The notes beneath the pieces were generated by a model. The model saw only the letters and a list, made by a program, of their open reading frames with translations. It was not told the origin of the DNA and ran no database searches. Shown one piece after another: positions 1 through 10,730 of a stretch of 64,000 nucleotides of DNA. How positions within the stretch are numbered: position 1 is the first letter of the stretch; each line of letters begins with the position of its first letter. This DNA is from Coenobita brevimanus (lineage: Eukaryota > Arthropoda > Malacostraca > Decapoda > Coenobitidae), in NCBI GenBank assembly GCA_032717465.1, contig CM064691.1, positions 4,430,569 through 4,494,568 on the forward strand, read 5' to 3'. The translations under genes were made by a program, and so were the position numbers.

Positions 1-235
1 AGAGAGAGACAGAATCAGACATATAGATAGACAGATAGATAAATTGATAGGTGGATATGTACAGTATACACACACACATAGATAGATAGATAGATAGATA
101 GATATAGATATATAGCTATATAATAAAAAGAATGTAGTAAATACTTTTCCAGATACTATCATACTATTTTTCGGCCCTCCTCAGGCCATCATCAGGTACT
201 GAAGTTGTCCTATATTGTCAGCAATGACATCATAA

Positions 236-292
<57 letters not shown>
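1..292. repeat. Compound microsatellite region: (GATA)n and (TA)n
   Basis: Imperfect AGAC/AGAT repeats occupy 1-115, followed by about 120 bp of ordinary sequence. An almost pure (TA)n tract then runs from about 237 to 292 and abuts the SINE at 293. No coding signal is seen. Confidence 0.9.
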
Positions 293-295
<3 letters not shown>

Positions 296-652
296 TCATC
301 ATCCTCAGCCGTTGAGGTCCACTGCAGGACCGGCTTATCACTACCGAAGCAGGGACGATACAGCTAATGTATCTCTACCAAGTGGCTTAGGCTGTCTGGT
401 AGAGACTGTATGTAGGGTGAGAAGTGCTTGTAAGTGTAATTGTAGTGTTGTTGTGGCTTTGGATGTGTGTGTAGTCTGTGAACCAAGTGTAATCGGCCAG
501 CCTTAAGCCGATTGGGTGCAAGCATACTAGTATGCAACACTGGTTCAACCACAGCACCCCTTGTGTCCGCCAAAGTAGCAAGTGGCTTGGTGAACGCTTC
601 CCAAAGTTTTTACAACTCTGGCGGGAGGCGAACCCGCGCTCACCAGCGTGCG
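293..652 (-). mobile_element. tRNA-derived SINE with (TA)n flanks, copy 1 (5'-truncated head)
   Basis: This copy is clearly homologous to 4026-4419 and 50695-51063. Read on the minus strand, it begins in a partial tRNA-like head with a B-box-like GGTTCGCCTCC near 625-635. It runs through a shared body and ends in CTGAGGATGATGA followed by (TA)n. The A-box half of the head is missing, unlike the other two copies. A perfect palindrome, GCATACTAGTATGC, lies at 522-535. (TA)n lies on both sides. The family name is unknown to me; the tRNA origin is inferred from the head of the other copies. Confidence 0.75.
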
Positions 653-669
653 ATATATATATATATATC

Positions 670-3600
670 ACTAGCCAAGCAGGGAAGTACTCCCAAGGTG
701 GATGGAAAGGTGATGACAGGGAGAGCTGGAGCTCCCGTTTCATCAGCCCTCAGGACTAGTTCCTGACCATCCCCCTTTGCTGAACTTTTTCAGTGTCTCA
801 GTAACACAGAGAGTAGGCCTGCATGCTCTCCAATACAAGTTTCTCTAACTATCATCACTAAACTACATGCACAGTACACATGACACTTTCTTTTCAAAAT
901 AAGATAAAATAAAACTGGTACAAAACAACAATGCCTCGGAGTCCCCAGGGGGGGGGGACCCTAAATGCCCCTACCATCCGCCCCTCTCCCGGTATACGAC
1001 ACTGAGTTGCCTGGATCCACTGTCTGACTCACTTCTTCTTCATTTCTGCAACATTCGCGGCCTTTCCTCTAACTTTCAATCTGTTGAACACCACCTCTCC
1101 TCCTCTAAACCTCACCTTCTCTTTCTTCCTGAGACTCAGCTGTCTGAGGCAACTGACAGCAAACCCTTCTCTGTATCCTCCTACTTTCTCTATACTCATT
1201 TCAAAGCCAAAGGTGGATGCTGCATATATGTACGTGACGACCTATCTTGCTCTCGTGTTCCTGAACTTGATTCTTCTGAATTCTCTACTCTCTGGCTTCA
1301 GCTCTCTTGTCATTCTCTGACTAAATATATCTGCACTGTTTACTTATCTCCTAACTTTACTATCAAAAATTCTTAGACTATCTTACTTCTACGATGGAAC
1401 ACATTCTATCCATTTCTCCTTTCTCTGAAATCTCCATTCTAGGAGATTTCAATGTTTACCACCACCTTTGGCTCTCCTCTCCTTTCACTGATCCAGCTGG
1501 TGAACAAGCCTTCATCTTTTCTATCCTTAATTATATAGAGCAGCTTGTACAGCACCCTACCTGTATCACTGACTGCCTTGGAGAGAGCTCCAACATACTT
1601 GACCTCTTCCTTACATCTAATCCTTCTGCTTACACTGTTAATCTTTTCTCTTCGTTGGGCTCCTCCAATCATAACCTTGTTACTTTAACCTATCCTATTG
1701 CTCTGGTATGGCCTGTGGACCCTCCAAAGAAAGGTTGTCTGTGGCACTTTGGAGCTGCAGATTGGGAGGCCCTCAGGCAGTACTTCCTTGATTTTCCCTG
1801 GAATGATTATTGCTTTCATTGCAGGGAGCCATATGAGTGTGCCTTGCATATTACGGAGGTTATTCTCTCAGGCATGGAAGCATACATTCATTCCTCACAT
1901 CCTTTGACTAATGCAAGAAAGCCTTGGTTTAATCACGCTTGTTCTAATGCTGTCCACAACTGGGAGAGGGCCTATAAAAGGTACCGGAGCCAACTCATCA
2001 CTGAGTCACATCTTTTTTATGTTTCTGCCTGGAATAGTGCTAAGTCTGTTCTTCGCTCTGCAAAAAATAATTTCATCCGTTCTAAATCCTCTCAATTCTC
2101 CAACTCGAATTATTCCCGCTCCTTTTGGCACCTTGCCAAAAACCTTTCTAACAACTTTACCTCATCATCCTTCCCTCTTCTTTTCTACTCTGATGGCTCT
2201 GTAGCTATTTCTTCTACTGATAAAGCAGATCTCTTCGCTCAGACTTTCTCCTCCAATTCCACCTTAGACGATTCCGGTGTCGTGCCTCCCTCACTTCCTC
2301 CCTCTGACTTCCTCATGGCTGACATTAAAATTTGTTCAGCTGATGTATTTTCTGCCATCACAGGCCTCAATACTAACAAGGCATATGGGCCTGATGGGCT
2401 CCCTCCTGTTGTCCTCAAGAACTGTGCTTCTCTGCTTACACCCTGCCAAGGTAAACTCTTTCGCTTTTGTCTCTCTACTTGTAACTTTCCTTCTTGTTGG
2501 AAGTTGGCTCTCATTCAGCCGGTCCCAAAGAAGGGTGACCACTCCCAACCCTCTAACTATCGTCCAGTTGCTTTAACGTCCTGCATTTCAAAAGTTTCGA
2601 GTCAATTTTTAATAGAAAAATTTTAAAGCATCTTTCCTATCACAACCTTCTTTTTGATCGTCAGTATGGGTTCCGTCAGGGACGCTCCACTGGCGATCTT
2701 CTCACCTACCTTTCAGATGCCTGGTCATCCTCCTTTCGGGACTTCGGCGAAAGCTTTGCCATTGCACTTGACATCTCAAAGGCTTTCGATCGAGTCTCTC
2801 ATAAATCTTTAATTTCCAAAATGCCCTCTTACTGTTTTTATCCTTCTATCTGTGCCTTCATCTATAGCTTCCTTTCCGGTCGTTCTATAGCTGCTGTTGT
2901 AGACGGCCATCGTTCTTCTCCTAGAACTATTAACAGTGGTGTTCCTCAGGGCTATGTTCTATCACCAACTCTCTTCCTTTTATTCATCAATGATCTTCTA
3001 AGCTGTACATCTAACCCTATCCACTCATACGCTGATGATTCCACCCTTCACCTATCCATTCGGTTCCCGCAACGTCCATCTCAGCAGTTACTTCAACAAA
3101 CAAGGGATGAGGCCATGGCACACCTAATGTCTCACTTGGCTCGTATCTCTGACTGGAGTAAAAATAATCTTGTTGTTTTTAATGCATCAAAGACTCTGTT
3201 TTTACACCTATCAACCTGTCAAAATCTTCCACAGGAATGCCCACTAATGTTTAATAATATCCAGCTCAATCCTGCATCATCCTTGAACATACCTGGGATT
3301 TTATTCACACGGGACTTATCTTGGAAAGATCATATTGCATCTTTTGTGAAATCTGCTTCCAAGAGATTGGGGTGTGCTAAGCCGACTCCGTGCCTTCTTT
3401 ACTCCTGCACAGTTGTTGACTTTATACACGAGTTTTATTCGCCCCTGTTTAGAGTACAACTCTCATGTGTGGGGAGGCTCCCCACATACAGCTCTTCTCA
3501 ATAGGGTGGAGTCAAAGGCTATTCGTCTCATCAACTCTCCTCCTCTTACTGGCTCCCTTCAACCTTTGTCTCTTCACCGCGCTGTTGCCTCTTTATCTCT

Positions 3601-3957
3601 TTTCTATTGCTACTTCAATGCTCACTGCTCCTCTGAACTGTCTGCTTGCATCCCTCCACCTCTACGACGGCCGCGTAGCACCCGTCTAGCAGAAAACTCT
3701 CATCCTTTTGCTGTCCAACTCTCTGATACAAGAGTTAACCGTTACTCTCATTCATTTATTTATGCAACAGGTCAACTGTAGAGCTGTTTCCCTCTGTTTG
3801 TATTTCTTACTTCCTATGATCTCCCGTCTTTCAAACGCAGTGTGTCAAGTCATCTCGAAATAAATTGATCTTGAATTTGGCTGTTTTTGGTATTGTTTTT
3901 GTTCCTTTCTTGGAAGGAACGTTAATGCGGGCTCAGCCTTTGGTTCCTTCTTCCTCG

Positions 3958-3959
<2 letters not shown>
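670..3959 (+). mobile_element. Jockey/CR1-type non-LTR retrotransposon (LINE), copy 1, near full length, decayed
   Basis: The element is a 5' leader (670-930), an endonuclease-RT coding region (about 1030-3868) and a short 3' UTR (3869-3959) running into a (TA)n tail at 3960. The leader is recognisable because the same sequence, inverted, precedes the fragment at 13235-14870. The 5' coding edge has a G-rich run near 940-960 that is also present at 48060-48080. Coding identity with the copy at 45051-48098 is high throughout. No target-site duplication is discernible because both sides are TA-rich. Confidence 0.85.
1030..3868 (+). pseudogene. LINE ORF2 polyprotein: APE endonuclease + reverse transcriptase, broken
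   Basis: The family product nicks target DNA and primes reverse transcription of the element's own RNA. An APE-like endonuclease begins near 1047 with CNIRGL. A PETQ segment and KGGCCIYVR follow near 1125-1235, then LGDFN near 1440 and GSSNHN near 1660 in place of the usual S-D-H. The linker has WHFGAADWEAL. The RT has the fingers motif NKAYGPDGLPP (about 2375), ALDISKAFD (about 2765), GVPQG (about 2938) and the catalytic SYADDST (about 3027). The frame is open from 1394 to 2626, shifts near 2600, reopens at 2821-3504, and shifts again near 3375 and 3780. The terminal stop (TGA, 3866-3868) lies close to the corresponding stop of the 45.1-kb copy. It cannot encode a functional protein as it stands. 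Confidence 0.88.

Positions 3960-4025
<66 letters not shown>
3960..4025. repeat. (TA)n tract, LINE 3' tail / SINE 5' boundary
   Basis: This is a pure TA dinucleotide tract of about 65 bp. It sits exactly between the end of the Jockey-type LINE (CTCGCA) and the start of a tRNA-derived SINE. It may be the LINE's own tail. Confidence 0.95.
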
Positions 4026-4027
<2 letters not shown>

Positions 4028-4416
4028 ATCCTCTGTGGAACAGTGGTAAAAGTGTGCGTTTTCGTACACTGAAGAACGAGGGTTCGCGCCCTGCTAGGGT
4101 GATAAACATTGGGAGCGTTCTTCTGGCCACGTACTTCATTGGCGGACACAAAGGGTGCTGTGGTTGAACCAGTGCCGCATACTGTAAAGTATGCTTGCAC
4201 CCAGTTGGCTTGCCCGGGCCGATTACACTTGGTTCACAGACTACACAAACATCCAAAGCCACTACAACACTACAATTACACTTACAAGCACTTCTCACCC
4301 CACATACAATCTCTACCAGACAGCCTAAGCCACTTGGTAGAGATACATTGGCTGTATCATCCCCACTTCGGTCGGGATAGGTCGGTCCTGCAGAGGACAC
4401 CCAAACGGCTGATGAG

Positions 4417-4419
<3 letters not shown>
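4026..4419 (+). mobile_element. tRNA-derived SINE with (TA)n flanks, copy 2 (complete)
   Basis: The head (4026-4110) resembles a tRNA. An A-box-like region contains CAGTGGTAAAAG, the middle (TGTGCG...TACACT) resembles an anticodon arm, and a B-box GGTTCGCGCCC lies near 4081-4091. The body includes the inverted pair GCATACT-GTAA-AGTATGC at 4177-4194. The element ends in GGCTGATGAGATTT and then (TA)n. It is about 394 bp, and homologous copies lie at 293-652 and 50695-51063. RNA polymerase III promoter function is inferred from the boxes. Confidence 0.8.
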
Positions 4420-4500
<81 letters not shown>

Positions 4501-4514
4501 GTGTGTGTGTGTGT
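4420..4514. repeat. (TA)n then (GT)n microsatellite
   Basis: About 78 bp of TA are followed by a short GT run. The tract separates the SINE from the transporter gene at 4613. Confidence 0.95.
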
Positions 4515-4612
4515 CTCTCTGCACGCCCTGTAATATGTTTACTATGCAGAGTAGCAGCAATTAAAAAGTAGCTTTAAGTTTCTGCTTATGATTATAATAT
4601 GTATGTACGCAG

Positions 4613-5727
4613 GATCGTGAGATGAGGAAGGGAAGCAGATGCAGCACCCTGCCTAATGTGGGTTTCTTCATGGCTGCTGTCTCCTCCTTCTTTTATTCCA
4701 TCGCTTCAGTGATTGTAAAGGTTAGTGTCATGTAAAGTTACAATTTTCAACAACCCTATCACAACCTAATCAGTGATTTGTAATATCATGTTAGGCTATA
4801 TTGTGTCAAGAAATTCAGTCCAAACTTGTTAGTATGATGCTGTGATGTACAACTTCTGTTTTGCGCTGACAGATGCTGGTGGAAGAGAGCCTGCTTGTGA
4901 TAGTGATGTTTCGGTTTGTAATTGTTCTGCTCCTAACACTGCCGCTGTTGGTTTGTTCTGGTAATCAACTCTTCCCAAGAGGTCAGCGCTTCATGCTGGT
5001 GCTGCGAGGGATGCTTGCAACCATCACAGCAGTCCTACAATACTATGCCTTCAAACATATGCCACTGGCTGATGCCTCCGTCATCATATTCAGTGTCCCT
5101 GTGTTTGTGGCCGTGTTTGCACTGATTTTCCTTGGTGAGCCGTGTGGCCTTCTCCAAAGTGGGGTCATTGTCATCACGTCCATCGGTGTTGTAATCATCG
5201 CTCGACCTCCTCTGCTCTTTGGGTCATATTCAGAAGCATACACTGCAGAGAACTGGTGGGGCATAGCAGCTGCCATTGCTAGCGCTGCAGTAGCAGGCTC
5301 CTCTTATATAATAATAAAGAAGCTTAAAGACATCCACTTTTCTGTTCAAATGTTTTGTTCATTTGCTGTAACATTCTTAATAACATTATCTCTGGCTTAC
5401 GTAAGTGGTGACTTGTGTGTCCCTCACTGTGGCAAGAATCGCTACTTGGCTGTTGCCTTTGGTGTCCTCAGTTTTGCAGATCTAGTTACCTTCACAATGG
5501 CACTGCAGCTGGAGCAGGCAGGGACGGTGTCCGTAATCAGAGCAGGAGACGTGCTGTTCGCCTTTGTATGGCAAGCAGTATTCTTCAACAAGTTGCCTGA
5601 TCTACTGAGCCTGCTAGGTGCTCTGCTAATCACGGCCGGGGTTGTGATCATGGGTCTGCATAAATGGCTATTTTCTCTGCCTGAATCCTCAGCCTTGCAT
5701 TGCTGGGTGAAGGGCTTCAACAAATAA
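4613..5727 (+). CDS. SLC35G1-like EamA/DMT transporter, copy A (two exons visible)
   Basis: The exons are 4613-4720 (36 codons) and 4873-5727 (284 codons plus TAA), joined in phase 0 across a GT-AG intron. The upstream acceptor AG is at 4611-4612. The protein is a multi-spanning membrane protein of the drug/metabolite transporter superfamily, closest by eye to SLC35G1. Two EamA-like halves are separated near residue 150 of the second exon. Typical segments include YAFKHMPLADASVIIFSVPV in the first half and EQAG, RAGDVLFAF and the final GALLITAGVVIMGL helix in the second. The substrate is not deducible; vertebrate SLC35G1 is a poorly defined membrane transporter. The first in-frame ATG in the visible exons is at 4622, but the paralogue has GTG there, so an upstream exon probably supplies the N terminus; I do not see it. 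The frame is intact and looks functional. The paralogue at 38783-39897 is about 84% identical over the last exon (counted by eye). Confidence 0.85.
4721..4872 (+). other. Phase-0 intron of transporter copy A (152 bp)
   Basis: The donor is AAAG|GTTAGTG and the acceptor GCTGACAG|ATGCTG. The homologous intron in copy B has the same length and splice sites, which supports the call. Confidence 0.85.
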
Positions 5728-6700
5728 TATCATTCATAGAAATTAATTCTTATTATTTTTTTTTTTTTTTTAATATTCACTATGCAACGATTTAAACTGT
5801 AAAACTATACCTGTAGCTGTACATATGCTGTCTGCTACAGGACTGGACCTTCTCGAAGGGCGAATGGTGGTCAGAATTAACTCTTCCCATGCTGACAAAG
5901 AACGAATGAAGAAGTGGTATCTATTGGAAAAGTTATACATGGGAATGTAATGGCTATGCTTGTGTAGGTAATAGTCTGTATATGTCATCAGTAGTACTGA
6001 GAGGGTGCAAACATATGTAGGTATGTGTACCGGCATACTTCCAAATCCTAAATTAAATGTAAGTCAGAGCAAAGATTTCGAACCTTAGATGCAGGACACA
6101 CGTAAAATTCGTTTGGAACATGGTACCACAACTCCACCACGGAGCAAAGTACTTTAACTAACTCTGCTCGGAAAGGAAGATGGTACATTTTGCATTTTAT
6201 TAAATGTTTAGTAAAACTTGAAGGCTGTAAAATTGTCCAAGGACAATTTTGATAAAGAAAAGCTTCCCACAGCCATTGCCTATTAAAAACCAAACTATAA
6301 AGGGATTTTCAGTTCAAGGTTGCTGATCAGCATGTAACTTTGGTCATCAATTTCTTTATATCCACCAAATTTGGTGGCTCTAGCTTTAGTCTTTCACGTA
6401 AAATCAGGTGCCTTCTCTGTCTTCCGGAGTGGTAAAAAATCTTGGGCCGTAGGCGATCTCATAGAATAATGATCCTATATGGACTACATTAAATACTACA
6501 TTCTGACCATGTCCCAGGCATATGCCATAAAAATTTCAGTCCTCTAACTTAACCGGTTCTTGATCTTTAGGGTCACTTTTTTACGGATCCTTTCAGGGTT
6601 CAGCTAGTCGGATCACGATGATATTTGGTCAGATAAAGCGGCCAACCAGTACTATAATATGGCAAAGAATGAAGGTTGTAGCTCAAACGGTATGCGAATG
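5728..6700 (+). repeat. 3' flank of transporter A, shared with copy B (segmental duplication arm)
   Basis: This region is non-coding. Long stretches match the reverse complement of 37850-38780. Shared landmarks include GACAAAGAACGAATGAAG near 5895, GGTATGTGTAC near 6017, a TTTGGTGGCTCTAGCTTTA motif near 6369 and CCAGTACTATAATATGGCAA near 6646. It contains a poly-T run at 5756-5772. The retained homology probably includes the 3' UTR plus intergenic DNA. Confidence 0.8.
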
Positions 6701-6979
6701 GCAGTGACTTTGATCTTCCCTAGCATAATTATAATATTTACAAAAACAAGAAAAGTTTTCACAGGGATGTGGGAAGTTTTAATGCATCAATAAAACACAG
6801 TCCCATGCACGAGTACTGAGTTGAAATGAGATGAAAGAGAAAACTATGTGTTTTTCATCTGACTTCAGGAGACTCATCTCAAGCCAGTGCATGGCCTGAA
6901 GGGCACTTTGTATCTGGTACAGCTGGGGCATCTTTGTTAGTCAGTCAGTAAGAGAAGGGAATGTGCTTGTATGTTTCCA

Positions 6980-7715
6980 TGACCTAGAGAATGACTTCCG
7001 TAACACACGAACCACACTCAGATGGTTCGCGGCCATGGAGGCAATAATAATGGCAGGGAAAAATCAAGTCCGAGAGTCTCCCAGTCTATAGCTCTGAAGT
7101 GCCACAAATGCTGCTTTTTGGAAGGGCCCACAAGCCTTACTGGGGCAACGGGATTACGACTGTGATCAGAGGAGCCAAACGGAAAGAAAAGATTAAAGGA
7201 GTAAGCAGAATGATTAGTTGTATGAAAAAGACCAAGAATGTTGGAACTCACTCAACATGGTTAGGGATATGGGTAGGGTGCTTTAAAAGCTGCACCAGCA
7301 AATTAAAAATTGGAAAGATGTAATCTTGTGGATCAGTGAATAGAGCCAAATGTGGTGGTGAACATTGAAGTCCCCTTATATGGTATATCAGGGAAGAGTG
7401 AAATGGAAAGAATGTGCTATATATAAGAAATAAGATAGTTACAGAATTTTGTGCTGTAGGTATTACTCAGGGATAAGTATACAACATAGGCATATTTTGT
7501 CCGAGAATGACAGGACAGCCGAAGCAAGAATATAGAGAATTCGAAGGATTGAAATTCAGGAACACAAGGGAAAGATACGTTGTTGTGTACATACGTAGAG
7601 CAACCACATTTGGTTTTGAAAAGTGTATAGAGAAAGTAGGGAAATATATACTCGTGGAAGAATTTTTTCAGTCACCTCAGAAAGCTGTCTCAGTGAGAAC
7701 AGACGGTGAGGTTAT
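6980..7715 (-). mobile_element. Jockey/CR1-type LINE fragment (endonuclease and linker region)
   Basis: Minus-strand reading matches the endonuclease-RT linker of the LINE at 45051-48098. Recognisable pieces are WHFRAIDWETL (7080-7115), GSSDHS with the endonuclease S-D-H motif (about 7165), and NILGLFHTTNHSAYSFNLF (about 7185-7245). Beyond 7300 the match continues in broken frames to about 7715. The fragment is truncated at both ends and heavily mutated. Confidence 0.8.
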
Positions 7716-7856
7716 TCTGCATGTATTTGTCAACTATCGTGACCACATTAACCTAAATTCACTGTCGCTCCCACACCATTGCAGTGGGACCGAGGTGGAC
7801 CAGCAGCGGCGAGGTGGATAAGAGTCATCATTCCTAAAGGTGTTTAATCGATTTGG

Positions 7857-7858
7857 TG

Positions 7859-7902
<44 letters not shown>

Positions 7903-7903
7903 G
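7857..7903. repeat. (TA)n-(CA)n compound microsatellite
   Basis: A TA run at 7857-7879 is followed by CA to about 7901. Confidence 0.95.
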
Positions 7904-9169
7904 CACAGAGTTAGGTAGGTTGATAGGTAATTATACACAACGATTACCCAAAAAAGAACAGTCTTTACGGCAATATGGTAAAGGTTACCAATATACTCAT
8001 TGCAATATTGTGTTCCTCAGAGAAAGAATAAAACATTGATATTGCAACTTCACATATAATTTGACCATTACAACTTAGTCTCTCCACAGATGTTTTCCAG
8101 TGTAGTTATTTTTACACTCACGCTAGGACAGGTGTTATAATTCTTTAGGCAGGCGAGCGCGCATATGTGTGTTGTGCGTGGTAACAAAATAATTCAAACA
8201 GTTTTTATCCGTTTTAAACAAATGTAGAGGAAGGATTGAGGGACAACCAGTGAGTAAACCTACTGCATTTAAGAACAGTCGTTCAAGGTTAAAAGACTAC
8301 ATCAATCGCTCCCTAGCAAAATCAATTTAAATAGTTTTATTCAAATCAGGCTAGATCTGGGAGAAACGGCTGAAAGAAAGGCGAGACTTAAGTTTTTTTT
8401 TTTTTTTTCTTTTTCAAAATCAGTCAAGTGTCTCAAGCTCTCGGACAGTGTTCAAAGCTCAACACATGTGTCTGCTTGTTGACAAGAACAGTTTTGATCC
8501 AATGTTAACCAAACTTGATGACAATGTTGAGGATCAGCCAAGACGTAAACCTATTGTTTTAGAGAAAAATAAGTTAAAGGTGAAGGTCACAGGCCATGGT
8601 CAACTTAAACAGTTTTCATTCAATTTAATCCAAACTTTGTGGAAAGACCAAAGATAACGAAGGAATAAGAGGATTCGATTTTGAGGACAGTTAAAAAAAA
8701 AAAGTGGTTTCCTCCCAGACGCATCGTAACAAATGACAGGTTCTGTAGACTAAACAAACCCAGTCTCCCTCAGCTTATAAGTAATGGCTGCTGAGGAAGG
8801 TAACCAGCAGAAGAGGTAAAATACTGGGCGAAGTTTTGACCCTGACTGTACCTCATGGGGTTTATTTCAACATCGAGGAAAAAATTATCTTTGAGTCAAC
8901 TACATATTCTTACAAACCATAATACTGTGACAACTACTACGACTCTTGAAACCTAACCACCTCAGGAGCAGAGCCAGCAGTTGCTAAAATGGAGGGCAGA
9001 TTTTTTTTTCTATCTACTGAGAATAATAAAAGATAATCATGTACTTAAAATTATTGAATAAAATATGAAAACCCTGGATACATTTAAAGAGATTATTTTA
9101 CAACCATAACTACAATGCTTTATTAATTCTGTATACTTCTTACATAAAAATTAAAGAATATGTATTGCA

Positions 9170-9170
<1 letters not shown>
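7904..9170. other. Unassigned non-coding stretch
   Basis: I see no recognisable gene or element. Homopolymers occur at 8392-8408 (T) and 8693-8702 (A). The open frames are short and show no family motifs. Confidence 0.5.
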
Positions 9171-9217
<47 letters not shown>

Positions 9218-9234
9218 CAGTAGTAGTAGTAGTA

Positions 9235-9278
<44 letters not shown>

Positions 9279-9316
9279 AGTAGTAGTGGTACTACTACTA
9301 CTACTACTACTAATAC

Positions 9317-9359
<43 letters not shown>

Positions 9360-9371
9360 TTTATTATTATT
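9171..9371. repeat. Mosaic trinucleotide array (ATT)n-(AGT)n-(CGT)n-(AGT)n-(ACT)n-(ATT)n
   Basis: An outer ATT repeat brackets inner AGT, CGT, AGT and ACT blocks. Around 9280-9312 the AGT block meets its complement ACT at GGTAC, so this part can fold as a hairpin. Homopolymeric translations in every frame are artefacts. Confidence 0.95.
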
Positions 9372-9890
9372 TTGTGGTAGGTGGGGGCACTCACCATCCA
9401 CCCACTTGATGTAGTGCTGCTCTCGGGTGTCTGCCCTTTCCTCTCCTCCATCCTTCTTTCCTTCCATCCTTTTCTGTCTTTCTTTCCTTCAGTCTTTCCT
9501 CGTCCTTCTGCCTACGGGTGACTTTACACTCCCTCCTCTGTCTTTCGTTCCTTCATTCTTTCCTCTTCCTTCTGCCTGTAGGTGACTCTACACTGAGTGG
9601 CAAGCCAAATGGTTTCCAGTACACCAGGAAACCATTTACTACGCTGAGTGGTAACCATATAACCAAATTTTGGCGCCTGGTGGTTTAGTGGGTAATTATT
9701 GCTCTCCAATCGGATTTAGCCGGTGAAGGTTTATATCCAAGGGATGGTTGGGGTTGATTGCTCACGTAATGCCACTCAGGGATGAGTGAGGCTGGTCACT
9801 CTCATCTTAAATGTCAGGACCAACTGCCTAGGCCAGGGCTCCTACGCTTCTCATGGGGCAACGCAGGATTGGATGATGGATGGATGGATG
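9372..9890 (+). mobile_element. Composite SINE: shared 5' module + tRNA-like body + (GGAT)n tail, copy 1
   Basis: The 5' module (9372-9665) starts GTGGTAGGTGGGG. It contains a tandem duplication of about 65 bp (9470-9597, both halves ending GACT(C/T)TACACT) and an 11-bp inverted repeat, AAATGGTTTCC/GGAAACCATTT, at 9607-9637. The following body has a weak tRNA-like head: TGGTTTAGTGGG as A box and GGTTTATATCC as B box near 9728-9738. The unit ends GCAGGATTGGATGATGG and (GGAT)n. A nearly colinear copy lies inverted at 23570-24085. The 5' module also heads an RTE-A LINE at 60660-60890. Confidence 0.75.
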
Positions 9891-9917
9891 GATTATTATT
9901 ATTACTATTATTATTAC

Positions 9918-9969
<52 letters not shown>

Positions 9970-9972
9970 AGT
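9889..9972. repeat. (TTA)n microsatellite
   Basis: An imperfect TTA/CTA repeat follows directly on the (GGAT)n tail of the SINE. Confidence 0.95.
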
Positions 9973-10730
9973 TTGCAATAAATTCTGACATTCTGCATGC
10001 AAAAAATGAGGTGAAGGGGAAGGGGGTCCTGACTCTGTGGACTCCCCCCCCCACCCTTCCCCAAACTCCTCTGAATTTGTTATCTTGCATCGCCAAGGTC
10101 CTGCATCAGATAAATCTTTCTTCGCCAGGACTGATCTTTTGTGTAATAGCTTGACATAAATCAGACACCTTAGACACAATAATAAGATTCTCGTGGGAGC
10201 CATAACTCTTTCGCATTATACTTCAACTTAAGATTTATTATCAGTAGATGGTCAGCCACAGGAGGCCGAGTGTTACAACTGTGTCCATTAACTCTCTCAG
10301 TAGTCACGTCAACTGCACATTTTTGTTTCCTTTCTTTTTGGGGGACAGTTAACACCAATAACTGTATTCATCATGAGGTAAACCACAGTAGCCAACGAAA
10401 GTAAAAATAAGATGGAGGCGGGGGGTCATGCGTGGGACTGATCTCCAGAATACTTTTTTTTTTACCACTTGCTACGTCTGTGAATGTCGTTTTTATTAAG
10501 ATCATCGTCACATCTAACTGATAACAACTCTGGTATTGCCGCCTTATTAATAACTTGTGCTCCATCTATGTACTATTTCTATTGCAGTGCAAATACTGTA
10601 TCTATCTATCTATATATATATTAAATGTCTATCTATGTGATTACAATTGTCTGTCTATTTATCTGTCTCTTTATCCCTTATCTATGTAGTGCATTTATCT
10701 AGCTGCTGAATGTCAGTCAAGCTACTGTAT
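9973..10730. other. Unassigned non-coding stretch
   Basis: No gene or element is recognised. A C-run lies at 10045-10053, and short TCTA-type repeats occur near 10600-10690. Confidence 0.5.

Noticed and set aside
670..930. Independent repeat separate from the LINE
   Set aside because: The same leader lies in the same relative place upstream of the LINE copy at 13235-14870, so it is treated as the LINE 5' UTR.
4026..4110. Functional tRNA gene
   Set aside because: It is part of a 394-bp repeated SINE with two further copies in the window.
9123..9467. Long frames of poly-Ile, poly-Leu, poly-Asn, poly-Arg
   Set aside because: These are translations of the triplet microsatellite in different phases.
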